Positions 9,548 through 17,807 of a stretch of DNA of 64,000 bases are shown here, one piece after another. The position numbers and the translations under genes were made by a program. Position 1 is the stretch's first letter. Every line of letters begins with the position of its first letter. Origin of the DNA: Bacteroidaceae bacterium (GTDB lineage Bacteria; Bacteroidota; Bacteroidia; Bacteroidales; Bacteroidaceae). The notes below the pieces were generated by a model. That model was given only the letters and a program-made list of their open reading frames with translations. It did not search any database and was not told the origin of the DNA. The stretch lies in the NCBI GenBank assembly GCA_017507105.1, contig JAFWBM010000025.1:1-64000 (forward strand). The letters run 5' to 3'.

Positions 9548-9969
9548 AGCTTCTTCTCTCTTTTTAGTTCGATGAAATGGTCGAAATTGCGTATGTAGTC
9601 GCGTGGTGAGTATGGGGTTGAGGCTATCACTAAAGCAGTAGAGTTTGTTGCAAATTTGCATAGGTGGCGCCATGTTCCGGCGGGTATATATAGTGCCTTA
9701 TCGCATTGCTCCAACCTAATGGTTTGCTCTCTAATGCCATCGTTTACATATACCTCGAAACTTCCCGATAGTGCTATGATAACCTCATGACTACAATGGT
9801 AGGCGTGTCCTCCTCGGTCCTTTCCTCCCGGTACGTCATATATCCAATATGTGCGTGCTATCTTGAATGGCAAGGTGCTGCCTTCGACAACCGATAGATT
9901 GCCGCGCTTGTCGCGTATCTTTCCTAAATTAATGATGCGTACGTGGTTGTTTCTCTTTTTGCTTGCCAT
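9544..9969 (-). CDS. FdtA-like cupin paralogue with catalytic His replaced by Tyr
   Basis: A 141-aa cupin clearly paralogous to the next gene: shared RGGH, SGSFEVYVNDG, ALVIAS and YIRNFDHF segments over the whole length. At the position of the second active-site histidine it has tyrosine: RGGHAYH (H55, Y57) against RGGHSH in the sister copy. It may be a partner subunit, a non-catalytic sugar-nucleotide-binding protein, or an isomerase with different chemistry. It overlaps the upstream acyltransferase by 1 bp and the downstream cupin by 4 bp. Confidence 0.82.
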   Translation of the reverse strand: MASKKRNNHVRIINLGKIRDKRGNLSVVEGSTLPFKIARTYWIYDVPGGKDRGGHAYHCSHEVIIALSGSFEVYVNDGIREQTIRLEQCDKALYIPAGTWRHLCKFATNSTALVIASTPYSPRDYIRNFDHFIELKREKKL

Positions 9970-10919
9970 TATCTTATGGATAGTTCGTATGTGTCATACA
10001 TTATGGCGCGGGCACCGAATCCCTCCTTCTGCCCAATTAATCCTTTGTTAAGGTAATGCCCTCCATCTTCTACAGAAATTCCGAAATCGAAATATCGCAT
10101 GTGGCGGTATCGCTCCTTTATAAGATAGCTGTAAAGATGGTCCAGGACTCCAATCCGTCGTCCCTCGTTACTGCTACCGGTGTATTGCGAATGTACTACA
10201 TTGTTGGTGATATAGAGCACGCTTCCGCCTAAAGTGTTTCCCTCTCTGTCTGTTACGCGGAATAGCTTTATATTCTCTGGGAAACGGCTGTGTAACAGTT
10301 CTATCTCGCTTAACGAGTGTACAGGAGCTACTCCATATTTGTTCTCTAATCTCTGACCCAGAATTTCCCAAAAGGCGGTAAAATTCTCATCTTCCACAAT
10401 CTTTAATTGTGATTTCATGGTTGCTGTCAGCTTACGGCGCCCCTTGAAAGGCAGTTGTCTTTCGAGTTCGATAGTCGATGAAATCTTCCTCTCGGTGAGC
10501 TGGGCATTATGACGAAATAATGCGTATAGTTCCTCTTCGCAGGGGTAACGGTGGTATATGTGCGGAACGGGTCGGTATACAATTTTAGTGACGTTTGTCT
10601 CGTCTATAAGATGCTGTATAAAGGTATTGAATATCTCAAGTACCAATGCTGCTGTAGTGTTGTTACCTATAAGCAATCCCCCATAAGTAAGTCCTTTATG
10701 TGTGCCGAAAACACCTTCGTTTATGTGTCCCGGCATGGCAGCTATAAGTTCGTTATTGCAATAGAAGAGTAGCGAATGGTCGTTGAACCTGTCGCTGTGA
10801 TAATCCATATAATCACGTTTGTGCAGGAAAGTGCTGTTGCGACAGTTGTCCATAAAACAATCCCACAACTCTTTGTGCTGCGGTTTGTAACACTCTATAT
10901 CTATTTTGAGCCCTTCCAT
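9969..10919 (-). CDS. FemAB/GNAT-fold acyltransferase of the aminosugar operon
   Basis: A 316-aa soluble protein of the FemAB-related (BioF2-like) GNAT superfamily. Visible features are an N-terminal GNAT-like half (SLLFYCNNELIAAMPGHI) and a C-terminal half containing LFRVTDREGNTLGGSVLYI and YFDFGISVEDGG, the usual layout of this family. As first gene of the four-gene operon it is a good candidate for acylating the 3-amino group made by the aminotransferase, in place of the hexapeptide-repeat FdtC seen elsewhere. That role is inference from context; the donor could be acyl-CoA or another carrier. Confidence 0.68.
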   Translation of the reverse strand: MEGLKIDIECYKPQHKELWDCFMDNCRNSTFLHKRDYMDYHSDRFNDHSLLFYCNNELIAAMPGHINEGVFGTHKGLTYGGLLIGNNTTAALVLEIFNTFIQHLIDETNVTKIVYRPVPHIYHRYPCEEELYALFRHNAQLTERKISSTIELERQLPFKGRRKLTATMKSQLKIVEDENFTAFWEILGQRLENKYGVAPVHSLSEIELLHSRFPENIKLFRVTDREGNTLGGSVLYITNNVVHSQYTGSSNEGRRIGVLDHLYSYLIKERYRHMRYFDFGISVEDGGHYLNKGLIGQKEGFGARAIMYDTYELSIR

Positions 10920-10945
10920 TTATTCAAGATTCAACTACTTTGTTG

Positions 10946-10953
10946 CAAACTTA
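10946..10953 (-). promoter_or_regulatory. Candidate -7 element of the aminosugar operon
   Basis: TAAGTTTG on the minus strand fits TAnnTTTG and lies 27 bp before the acyltransferase start. No good TTG is found 19-20 bp upstream, so the call rests on one element. Confidence 0.4.
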
Positions 10954-11115
10954 CAAAATATTAAGTACTTGTTTGAAGAACTATTTAAATTTCTTTTAAA
11001 ATATATGTTTGTTATATTTTAATTGTTAATAAATATTAAAATTAAAGAATCCTTAAAACAAAATCCACTTTTGTATTGTTACCTTTAATGTAAGAACGTT
11101 GCTCTGTTATAAATA

Positions 11116-11739
11116 TTATATAGAGATATTGCAAGATTTAATGTTCCTCTCTATTTGATTTGCCAATTCTGCAATGGTTGTTCCAATTGCCTTAGCAATA
11201 TTTTCATACACTTTATGTATAGGTGTGTCATCCATGTCGCTTTCGATGAAAAGTCTGTCAAGAGGTATGCTTCTTGCAGTCTCAATATTGAACTTCGCTC
11301 CCAAAGATAGGTAGAACCCGGCAGCGAGAAGCTGTTTTGCTTGTGCAGGTTTTCCTCTGAAACCATGAATTATCCATGCTTGTTTGTGCTTATGCTCTCT
11401 TGATGCTTTGAGAAGATCCTCTTGTCCTTTGACAAGATGTATGATAAGTGGTTTTCCGATATCCTCGGATAGTAAAAGATGTTCTGTAAAGACTCTGTAT
11501 TGCAAATCTCTTGAGGCCGAAGAGTTTATATAATCGAAACCACATTCTCCGATGGCAACTGTGTTGGGTCTTTCTGCTATACTCTTTATTGTTGTAAACT
11601 TCTCTTCCCATTGAGGAGTTATTTCCCAAGGGTGTATACCTGCTGATATATATATGTTGTCACTTGTAGACTCTCCGTTATCTACAATGGAAATACAGTT
11701 GTCTGCTGCCTTGTGTGTATGTATGTCGATGAAGCGCAT
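11116..11739 (-). CDS. TatD family metal-dependent hydrolase
   Basis: TIM-barrel hydrolase of about 207 aa related to TatD DNases. Visible metal-site motifs are the N-terminal FIDIHTH, the GIHPW box, GECGFDY and LIIHLVKG. The later HGFRG and FIESDMDD motifs complete the active site. It is shorter than typical TatD (about 260 aa). Two starts are possible: an ATG at 11757 with a fortuitous GGGGAGG 8 nt upstream that is also yidD coding sequence, or the ATG at 11739, just after the yidD stop, which puts the family's IDIHTH at the N-terminus. I prefer the latter. The nucleic-acid substrate is not established for this branch. Confidence 0.85.
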   Translation of the reverse strand: MRFIDIHTHKAADNCISIVDNGESTSDNIYISAGIHPWEITPQWEEKFTTIKSIAERPNTVAIGECGFDYINSSASRDLQYRVFTEHLLLSEDIGKPLIIHLVKGQEDLLKASREHKHKQAWIIHGFRGKPAQAKQLLAAGFYLSLGAKFNIETARSIPLDRLFIESDMDDTPIHKVYENIAKAIGTTIAELANQIERNIKSCNISI

Positions 11740-11740
11740 G

Positions 11741-11962
11741 TCAAGGTACAGGGTCATATCCTGAGCCTCCCCAGGGATGGCAACGTAGCAGCCTTCTTAT
11801 GGTGAGATATAATCCTTTTAGTGGACCATGTTTCTGCAAGGCTTCTATTGCGTATTGTGAACATGTGGGTGTAAAACGGCACGATGGCGGTGTCATCGGC
11901 GAAATGCAGTATCGATAGAAACGAATTGGGAGAATTAATATTTTTATAATGAGCTGTTGCAT
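11741..11962 (-). CDS. yidD: Membrane protein insertion efficiency factor YidD
   Basis: Small (73 aa) membrane-associated protein that assists YidC-dependent insertion. It shows the hallmark [17 protein letters not shown] segment and the C-terminal [12 protein letters not shown]. It overlaps the end of rnpA by 19 bp, the arrangement common across bacteria, and is followed at once by the TatD gene. rpmH and yidC are not adjacent here, unlike in many other phyla. Confidence 0.95.
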   Translation of the reverse strand: MQQLIIKILILPIRFYRYCISPMTPPSCRFTPTCSQYAIEALQKHGPLKGLYLTIRRLLRCHPWGGSGYDPVP

Positions 11963-12360
11963 TGTTTCTGTCTCTTTTCAAGTATGGATGCCAATAACTT
12001 TGTCATCCTCTTTTGTAATATGGCTGTACTGCTGTGGTTGTTGTCTATATATAATATTGCAACTGCCATTTTTGTTTTCATTCTCTCCAATTCATTAATG
12101 AATGGTTGTTTGTTAAGTCTATATGCTTCGCGTATGCGACGTTTGATTAGGTTGCGGTCTACAGCATGACGGAATCTCTTTTTTGCAACGTTAATAAGTA
12201 TTGTTGCGTGTGGTTGTTTCTCGTCGTACTTTTCCAACGGCAAAAATACGGCACGCAAAGGAAAGGCCGCTACCGATTGCCCTTCTGAATAGAGCTTGTC
12301 GATAATGGTTTTGCTTTTCAGATGTTCGGCTTTTGGAAAACCAAATGTTTTCTTCTCCAT
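11944..12360 (-). CDS. rnpA: Ribonuclease P protein component
   Basis: Protein subunit (138 aa) of RNase P, which with the RnpB RNA matures tRNA 5' ends. The RNR signature is present as [19 protein letters not shown], preceded by the FPLRAVFLP strand typical of the family. The protein is basic. The gene overlaps yidD by 19 bp. A terminator hairpin lies immediately upstream, so it is likely transcribed separately from the hemD operon. Confidence 0.96.
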   Translation of the reverse strand: MEKKTFGFPKAEHLKSKTIIDKLYSEGQSVAAFPLRAVFLPLEKYDEKQPHATILINVAKKRFRHAVDRNLIKRRIREAYRLNKQPFINELERMKTKMAVAILYIDNNHSSTAILQKRMTKLLASILEKRQKQCNSSL

Positions 12361-12382
12361 TGCAGTGTCGTTGATGTTTATG

Positions 12383-12415
12383 ATAAGAGGGCGGTCTTTT
12401 TAACCGCCCTCTTAT
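12383..12415. terminator. Terminator hairpin between hemD and rnpA
   Basis: A 13-bp GC-rich stem (ATAAGAGGGCGGT and its complement) with an 8-nt loop sits 12 bp after the hemD stop on the minus strand and upstream of the rnpA start. It should end the ahcY-to-hemD transcript. Confidence 0.75.
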
Positions 12416-12427
12416 GAAATATGGTCT

Positions 12428-13171
12428 CTATTGATTTATCTTGGTAAGGAATTCGTCAAGAGCGGCAGGCATTGAAGGAGCTGTTGCTGTTGGTGCCTCG
12501 AGATCGAGCCTGAATCCTTCGTTACGGATGGTATTTGCCGTTGTACCTCCGAAACATGCGAATAGTTTATCGCCCTGTACAAAGTTCGGTACATTCTTCT
12601 TTAATGATGCAATTCCGTGCGGACTGAAGAAGATAAGCATGTCATAGGGTTCTATGAATTCCGGGTCGAAGTCGTTACTTACGGTACGATACATCTTTGC
12701 CTCCGAGTGTGTTATTCCATGTGCATTGAATATATCGCACAACTCTTGATTGTTGGCATTTGACATGGGGGTAAAATAACGCTCATCTTTGTGCTTTACA
12801 AAAAGCGGCTCAAGGTCGCTGATGTGTCCATTGCCGAAAAAGACCTTGCGCTTGCGGTATTGTACATATTTCTGTATGTACAAAGATATTGTCTCTGACA
12901 AGCAAAAATATTTCATGTCGTCGGGAATGGTTATGCGCAACTCTTTACATAGTGTAAAGAAATGATCTATGGCATGACGTGATAGAAATACTATAGCAGT
13001 GTGTCCTGGTATGGATACCTTCTGCTGTCTGAACTCTTTGGATGTGAGTCCTTCTACTTTGATGAAAGAGCGGAAATCAATCTGTACGTTATGCTTTGCC
13101 GCAATGTCAAAATAGGGTGACTTCTCTGTAGCCGGCTTAGGTTGAGAAACTAAAATCTTGCTTACTTTCAC
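12428..13171 (-). CDS. hemD: Uroporphyrinogen-III synthase
   Basis: Closes and inverts ring D of hydroxymethylbilane in tetrapyrrole synthesis. The 247-aa protein shows the two-domain HemD layout with IVFLSRHAIDHFF in domain 1 and MLIFFSPHGIASLKKN plus FACFGGTTANTIRNEGF in domain 2. The start codon is GTG at 13171; the N-terminal VSQPKP segment is family-typical and no ATG is available before it, so the GTG start is well supported. It follows the DUF4271 gene by 4 bp. No other heme genes lie nearby, so the context does not show which tetrapyrrole is made. Confidence 0.88.
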   Translation of the reverse strand: MKVSKILVSQPKPATEKSPYFDIAAKHNVQIDFRSFIKVEGLTSKEFRQQKVSIPGHTAIVFLSRHAIDHFFTLCKELRITIPDDMKYFCLSETISLYIQKYVQYRKRKVFFGNGHISDLEPLFVKHKDERYFTPMSNANNQELCDIFNAHGITHSEAKMYRTVSNDFDPEFIEPYDMLIFFSPHGIASLKKNVPNFVQGDKLFACFGGTTANTIRNEGFRLDLEAPTATAPSMPAALDEFLTKINQ

Positions 13172-13175
13172 TGTC

Positions 13176-13868
13176 CTAAAATTTTATCATTAAGAATAGG
13201 TTAGTTTGGTGTGTTGCTTGCCATAATAAGGCAAAAGGCACTAATTCAATTGCGCAAAGGTATAAAAAAATATCCAAAAAGTAAAAACTTTTGTTGAAAA
13301 TGATGTTAAAGCAGCGTATGGAGAGCGTATATATGTATATAACTGATATTAATATTATGTACCCCCAAAATATAACGTGGTTCGTCTGTGGATATAGTAT
13401 AAGTATTGTCGTTATGGGCAGCATTAAAAAACCAGAGATTTGATTTGTAAATAATATTGTACGATTCCACTCGTCGGCTTGTTTGCCGGTAAAGAGTGTA
13501 ATATTTACAATATAGTAAATGGCAACCTTGGTCAACAGCATAAGCAGAAAAAGTGTAGCAAAGAATACAGAAAATAGCAGATGCTCGCCATCTGCTATCA
13601 TATTACACCGTTGCATATATCCAGTGACCGTTATAGTGCAATATAGGATGGTATTAAAGTGCAACAAAAAATTTCCGAACCTGCTTATGCCGGTTCTTGT
13701 GTTGTATGGGGTTCCTGAGTTTGTGTAGTAAAAAATGTTCTTTAATCTCTCCACAATGCTATTCCCGTCACATAACATTATATATGCGATACCCAGCAGG
13801 CTTGCCATGAACAGTGACAACATAAGATTGTCCCTGCATAGTGCATATGGGATGCTATCTCCTGTCAT
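13176..13868 (-). CDS. DUF4271 integral membrane protein
   Basis: A 230-aa protein with about six hydrophobic segments and no soluble domain. It matches the Bacteroidetes DUF4271 family, which typically sits next to hemD, as here. Function is unknown. It overlaps the upstream LOG-family gene by 4 bp and is followed by hemD 4 bp later, so translation is coupled. The conserved link with hemD hints at a role in tetrapyrrole or membrane redox metabolism, but nothing in the sequence proves it. Confidence 0.8.
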   Translation of the reverse strand: MTGDSIPYALCRDNLMLSLFMASLLGIAYIMLCDGNSIVERLKNIFYYTNSGTPYNTRTGISRFGNFLLHFNTILYCTITVTGYMQRCNMIADGEHLLFSVFFATLFLLMLLTKVAIYYIVNITLFTGKQADEWNRTILFTNQISGFLMLPITTILILYPQTNHVIFWGYIILISVIYIYTLSIRCFNIIFNKSFYFLDIFLYLCAIELVPFALLWQATHQTNLFLMIKF

Positions 13869-14449
13869 AGTGCGGCGTATTTACGTATCGAAGGGTCCCA
13901 GATGTCAGTCTTTCGAATTATATCCAAAGCCTCCTCCGGGGTTGATGCTACACTCCATATATTACCGTGAATATCTCCCATGAAGTGCTCCTTTATGGCA
14001 TGTTCTAGTTGCGCTATCAGATTGTCGTAGTAACCGTTTATGTTAAGGATGACAATGGGCTTCAGATATAGTCCAAGTTGTTTCCATGTTATTATCTCGC
14101 ATAACTCCTCCATTGTTCCGCAACCTCCGGGCAGTGCAATTATTGCATCGGCCAACTGTGCCATAAGCTGCTTACGGCTGTGCATATCTTTTGTGATGTG
14201 CAATTTGAGTTTTTCATAGTGCCATTTTTGTTCTACCATAAACTCCGGTATTACGCCTATGGCCTCTCCTCCGGCATCCAATGTCCCATCCTCTACGCTA
14301 CGCATAAGACCTATGTTGCCACCGCCTGTGACAAGGCATATCTTCTCATTTGCGAGAAGAGTGCCAAGTCGGTAGGCAATGTCGGTGTATGATTGTGCTA
14401 TACGACTACTTGATGCGCAATATACGCAGATGGATTTGGGGTTGGTCAT
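13865..14449 (-). CDS. LOG family protein (TIGR00730; nucleotide 5'-monophosphate phosphoribohydrolase)
   Basis: A Rossmann-like 194-aa protein. The family motif PGGxGTxxE is seen as LPGGCGTMEELCEIITWKQLG, and the GGGNIGLMRSVEDGTLDAGG segment binds the nucleotide. Characterised members release the base from nucleoside monophosphates (in plants, cytokinin activation). The bacterial substrate is uncertain. A longer frame begins at a TTG at 14455, but the ATG at 14449 (MTNPKSICVYC) fits the family. It starts 2 bp after the ahcY stop, so it belongs to the ahcY transcript. Confidence 0.88.
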   Translation of the reverse strand: MTNPKSICVYCASSSRIAQSYTDIAYRLGTLLANEKICLVTGGGNIGLMRSVEDGTLDAGGEAIGVIPEFMVEQKWHYEKLKLHITKDMHSRKQLMAQLADAIIALPGGCGTMEELCEIITWKQLGLYLKPIVILNINGYYDNLIAQLEHAIKEHFMGDIHGNIWSVASTPEEALDIIRKTDIWDPSIRKYAAL

Positions 14450-14451
14450 AA

Positions 14452-15873
14452 TCAATAACGGTATATATCCGATTTATAGGGACCATCAACATTTACGCCT
14501 ATATAGGCAGCCTGTTTTTCAGTGAGTGTGGTGAGTTTCACATTCAGGCGTCCTAAGTGAAGACGTGCAACCTCCTCGTCAAGATGTTTGGGTAGGCAGT
14601 ATACTCCTGTTGCGTACTGCTTTGTAAAGAGTTCTATCTGTGCCAGCGTCTGGTTTGTGAAAGAGTTGCTCATTACAAATGAGGGGTGTCCTGTTGCACA
14701 GCCGAGGTTTACCAATCGTCCGTCTGCAAGCAGAATGATGCTGTGTCCGTCTGGGAAGAAATAGCGGTCTACTTGTGGCTTTATGTTCAAGCAGTTTATA
14801 CCGGGATAGTTCTTCAGCGCCTCTACCTGAATTTCATTGTCGAAGTGTCCGATGTTGCATACAATTGCCTGATCTGGCATCTGCTCCATATGGTCGATAC
14901 GTATGATATCTATATTTCCTGTGCATGTTACAAAAATATTGCCGAATTTGCATGCCTCGTCCATTGTTACAACCTCGAAACCTTCCATTGCAGCCTGCAA
15001 TGCGCAAATGGGGTCAATCTCTGTAACCAATACACGTGCGCCGTATGAGCGCATGCTGTGAGCACATCCTTTACCTACATCTCCATAACCACATATGACT
15101 GCAACCTTACCTGCAATCATAACATCTGTGGCACGCTTTATTCCGTCGGCAAGCGACTCACGACATCCGTATAGGTTGTCAAATTTACTTTTTGTAACTG
15201 AGTCGTTTACATTGAATGCAGGGAACAACAGCTCTTTGTTTTCCATCATTTGATAAAGACGATGTACGCCGGTTGTTGTCTCTTCCGATACACCCTTTAC
15301 TCTTTCGGCAACCTTGTGCCAATGGCGATTGTCGGCCTCTAACACCTGTGCCAGAAGCTTCTTGAGTTCACGTTCATCCTCAGGGTCACTTTCGTTGTAG
15401 TTCAATACCGAAGGATCATTCTCTGCTGCATATCCAAGATGTATCATAAGTGTCGCGTCACCGCCATCGTCAACGATGGTATCGGGACCTACGCCACCCT
15501 CGAAAGTAAGTGCCTGCAGTGTACACCACCAGTAGTCGGCCAGATTCTCTCCCTTCCATGCATAGACCGGGATTCCCGCTTTTGCAATGGCAGCAGCTGC
15601 ATGGTCCTGTGTAGAGTAGATGTTACATGATACCCAGCGTATTTCTGCACCAAGCTCTGCAAGAGTCTCAATGAGTACCGCTGTCTGTATTGTCATGTGG
15701 AGTGAACCCATGATGCGTGCTCCCTTAAGGGGCTTTTGATTACCGTATTTTTCACGTAATGCCATCAGTCCAGGCATTTCGTGCTGTGCCATCTCTATCT
15801 CTTTACGACCAAAATCGGCTAGGTTGATATCGGCTACTTTATAAGCCTCTTTTGTGAAAAGTTCTCTTGTCAT
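14452..15873 (-). CDS. ahcY: Adenosylhomocysteinase
   Basis: Hydrolyses S-adenosylhomocysteine to adenosine and homocysteine, relieving product inhibition of methyltransferases. The 473-aa protein shows the NAD-binding [20 protein letters not shown], the substrate region [20 protein letters not shown], and the C-terminal PYKSDIYRY tail whose Lys and Tyr reach the partner subunit's NAD. It heads a likely operon ahcY-LOG-DUF4271-hemD. A promoter and a folded leader RNA lie upstream. Confidence 0.97.
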   Translation of the reverse strand: MTRELFTKEAYKVADINLADFGRKEIEMAQHEMPGLMALREKYGNQKPLKGARIMGSLHMTIQTAVLIETLAELGAEIRWVSCNIYSTQDHAAAAIAKAGIPVYAWKGENLADYWWCTLQALTFEGGVGPDTIVDDGGDATLMIHLGYAAENDPSVLNYNESDPEDERELKKLLAQVLEADNRHWHKVAERVKGVSEETTTGVHRLYQMMENKELLFPAFNVNDSVTKSKFDNLYGCRESLADGIKRATDVMIAGKVAVICGYGDVGKGCAHSMRSYGARVLVTEIDPICALQAAMEGFEVVTMDEACKFGNIFVTCTGNIDIIRIDHMEQMPDQAIVCNIGHFDNEIQVEALKNYPGINCLNIKPQVDRYFFPDGHSIILLADGRLVNLGCATGHPSFVMSNSFTNQTLAQIELFTKQYATGVYCLPKHLDEEVARLHLGRLNVKLTTLTEKQAAYIGVNVDGPYKSDIYRY

Positions 15874-15910
15874 GATTATGTATTTTATTGATTCTACAAT
15901 ATAGGGCGGA

Positions 15911-15977
15911 GGCTAGAGCTTCTCTCGTTGTCTTTATGGCTTTGCTGCCATCTACAGTTTCGGTGTAGCTCTTAGCC
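15911..15977 (-). ncRNA. Structured 5' leader of ahcY (three-way-junction fold), candidate cis-regulatory RNA
   Basis: Read on the minus strand, the leader folds into an outer stem GGCU(A)AGAG/CUCUAGCC (15967-15977 with 15911-15920; eight pairs and a bulged A). It encloses hairpin CUACA-7 nt-UGUAG (15952-15968) and the directly abutting hairpin AUGGC-AGCAAA-GCCAU (15936-15951), then 15 unpaired bases (AAAGACAACGAGAGA). Two bases can be shared between the outer stem and the first hairpin. It lies between the promoter and the ahcY start. It does not show the known SAH or SAM riboswitch cores as I know them. Ligand binding is speculation. Confidence 0.45.
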
Positions 15978-15993
15978 TTTGGTTTTCAAGGTG

Positions 15994-16024
15994 CAAAAGT
16001 AGTAAATAAATTCGGGAGTAGCAA
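15994..16024 (-). promoter_or_regulatory. Promoter of ahcY
   Basis: TACTTTTG (15994-16001, minus strand) matches the -7 consensus, and TTG at 16022-16024 is 20 bp upstream. The predicted start leaves a leader of about 110-120 nt before the ahcY ATG. Confidence 0.65.
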
Positions 16025-16033
16025 GGTTGCAGA

Positions 16034-17791
16034 CTATTTAAGGTTATGACTCTCCATAGCTTTATCATAGTCTGTAGTACCGCCAATAATCCGGGGTACA
16101 TTGGGGTTAAAACTTTTCACCAACGGATTCTTTGTGCAGTTATAGAAAGGGGTCTTTATTCCTCCCAGGTATAGAAGCATATGTGCTAGGTTGTCGGTGG
16201 TTATAGGCGCTCTCTTTGCGTTGTCTATCTGTTCTACTATCTCCGGATGGTTTTTTCTGTATTTTGCAGTCGTATATATCCAGAAAGGGATTTCGTATTG
16301 CTGTTGGATGTCTCCTCTAGTAAATGAGAAACGGCGTCCATACCCCTCTCCGTCATCAGAGACTCGTTCTCCATGATCGGGCATGTGTATTATAATGGCG
16401 TCGGTCTCAACGAATTTTTTTATTATGGTGTCGAGTATGTAATCGTTGTATAGTGTCGCGTTATCGTAGTGTGCTACTATTTCGGGATGGTCGCAACTAT
16501 ACATCGAGGGAGTAAACTTCTTCCATTCCAATGGGTAGCGCTCTTCGAAGTCGACATGCTGTCCCATGAGGTGGAATATTATAAATTCTCCTTTACTGTT
16601 TTGTGGTAACTCCATTTCGTTGTAATCGTCAATTAGTTCTTCGTCGTATTGGTGACGGTGGCGATTTCTTAATGTGAATTGCGCTTGGCTCATGCGGCTT
16701 TCGTTAAGAAGGATATTCTCTTCGAAGTCGCTGTAGGTCTCCGACTCCTCTGTTACGAACTGGTTGCTAAGGAATAGTGTAGTGTAGCCGGCATTTTTGA
16801 ACAGTGTGGTTACAAGAGGGTAGTTGTACCATCTGCCACTATCGCCCTCTGTGTGTGTCGAAAGCATGCTGCGGAAAGATTCGCTTGTAAGATTCCATTG
16901 TGATATGGCATCGCAGAATGGTATAAGTTCACCGCTATTAATGTGCCCTACCTGGCGAGGCGTTGTCGGCATACTGTATCCATATATTTGCGAGTGGTGT
17001 CTGTTATAGCTTTCTCCTATTATAAGTACAATCCTGGGCGAGGTGAAACTGCAATCCTCTACTGCGGCTTTTTCTATGGAATTGTGCAGAAACTCTATTA
17101 CATCTTTCTCCCTGTTGTACTCTATAAAGGCATTTGCGAGTCTGTGTATAGGAGTATAGAAACGTACTGTGGGCGATATGCTACTTTTTATATAGGTCTG
17201 TTTTTCGTCGTCTCCTAATACAAGACGATGGAGAAGGTATATCTCATTTTTTATGCAGATCGGTACAGTTACAACCAAAAGGAATATAGAAGATAGTGCA
17301 ATTAGTGTCGTATACTTTGTTGCAATATTCTTTATCTTGCGGTTTAAAAAGAGCAACACAATGTTTGCGATAAATATTGTAACAATACCAATGATGGGCG
17401 TCAGTGCTTCGAAATCGCTTGTGTAGGCTATAATAGCCTCTTGTGCCTCCTTGTTGTTTGTCTGCATAAAAAGAGCCAGAAGAGTGGGGGTTATGGGTAT
17501 GTTCAGCCTGCAATAACAGAAGGTGTCCAAGAGGCATATAATGTAAAATAGTATGGTAAGTAGCCATCTTGTAACATCTGCAATTCTTGATGGTAACAAC
17601 GTTATTACAACGGCAACTATATAGAGTTCGACATATAGTTGGAGCACTCCTATTATGCGGCTGCCATTCCAGGGAAACAGCATTGTACAGAAAGCTAAAA
17701 GGGTATATGTACTTACGAACCATACTACATTCTTTGTAATAGGTTTTGATATTCTCTTAAGCAACTTTTCTGCTTTGCTGTTTATCCTCAT
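16034..17791 (-). CDS. Phosphoethanolamine transferase (EptA/sulfatase-fold)
   Basis: Inner-membrane enzyme (585 aa) with about five N-terminal membrane helices (about 20-190) and a periplasmic alkaline-phosphatase-like domain. Family members move phosphoethanolamine from phosphatidylethanolamine to lipid A or glycans. Metal and catalytic residues are visible: E260 in IIGESYNRHH, T302 in LTSESFRSMLS (this lines up with the EptA nucleophile segment TAVSVPCMFS), H407/H412 in HLMGQH and D472/H473 in PDHGE. Lipid A is the likely acceptor given the family, but glycan acceptors are possible. It follows the GH84 gene by 16 bp and may be cotranscribed. Confidence 0.88.
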   Translation of the reverse strand: MRINSKAEKLLKRISKPITKNVVWFVSTYTLLAFCTMLFPWNGSRIIGVLQLYVELYIVAVVITLLPSRIADVTRWLLTILFYIICLLDTFCYCRLNIPITPTLLALFMQTNNKEAQEAIIAYTSDFEALTPIIGIVTIFIANIVLLFLNRKIKNIATKYTTLIALSSIFLLVVTVPICIKNEIYLLHRLVLGDDEKQTYIKSSISPTVRFYTPIHRLANAFIEYNREKDVIEFLHNSIEKAAVEDCSFTSPRIVLIIGESYNRHHSQIYGYSMPTTPRQVGHINSGELIPFCDAISQWNLTSESFRSMLSTHTEGDSGRWYNYPLVTTLFKNAGYTTLFLSNQFVTEESETYSDFEENILLNESRMSQAQFTLRNRHRHQYDEELIDDYNEMELPQNSKGEFIIFHLMGQHVDFEERYPLEWKKFTPSMYSCDHPEIVAHYDNATLYNDYILDTIIKKFVETDAIIIHMPDHGERVSDDGEGYGRRFSFTRGDIQQQYEIPFWIYTTAKYRKNHPEIVEQIDNAKRAPITTDNLAHMLLYLGGIKTPFYNCTKNPLVKSFNPNVPRIIGGTTDYDKAMESHNLK

Positions 17792-17807
17792 TCTATCTAT
17801 GTGGCTC

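Noticed and set aside
9548-9673. 42-codon N-terminal extension of the first FdtA-like cupin
   Set aside because: The extension lies entirely inside the upstream paralogue in another frame; the ATG at 9547 fits the family and the ATGA overlap.
15911-15977. A known SAH or SAM riboswitch before ahcY
   Set aside because: I could not find the conserved cores of the SAH or SAM-I/II classes in the sequence. I therefore list only an unassigned structured leader.
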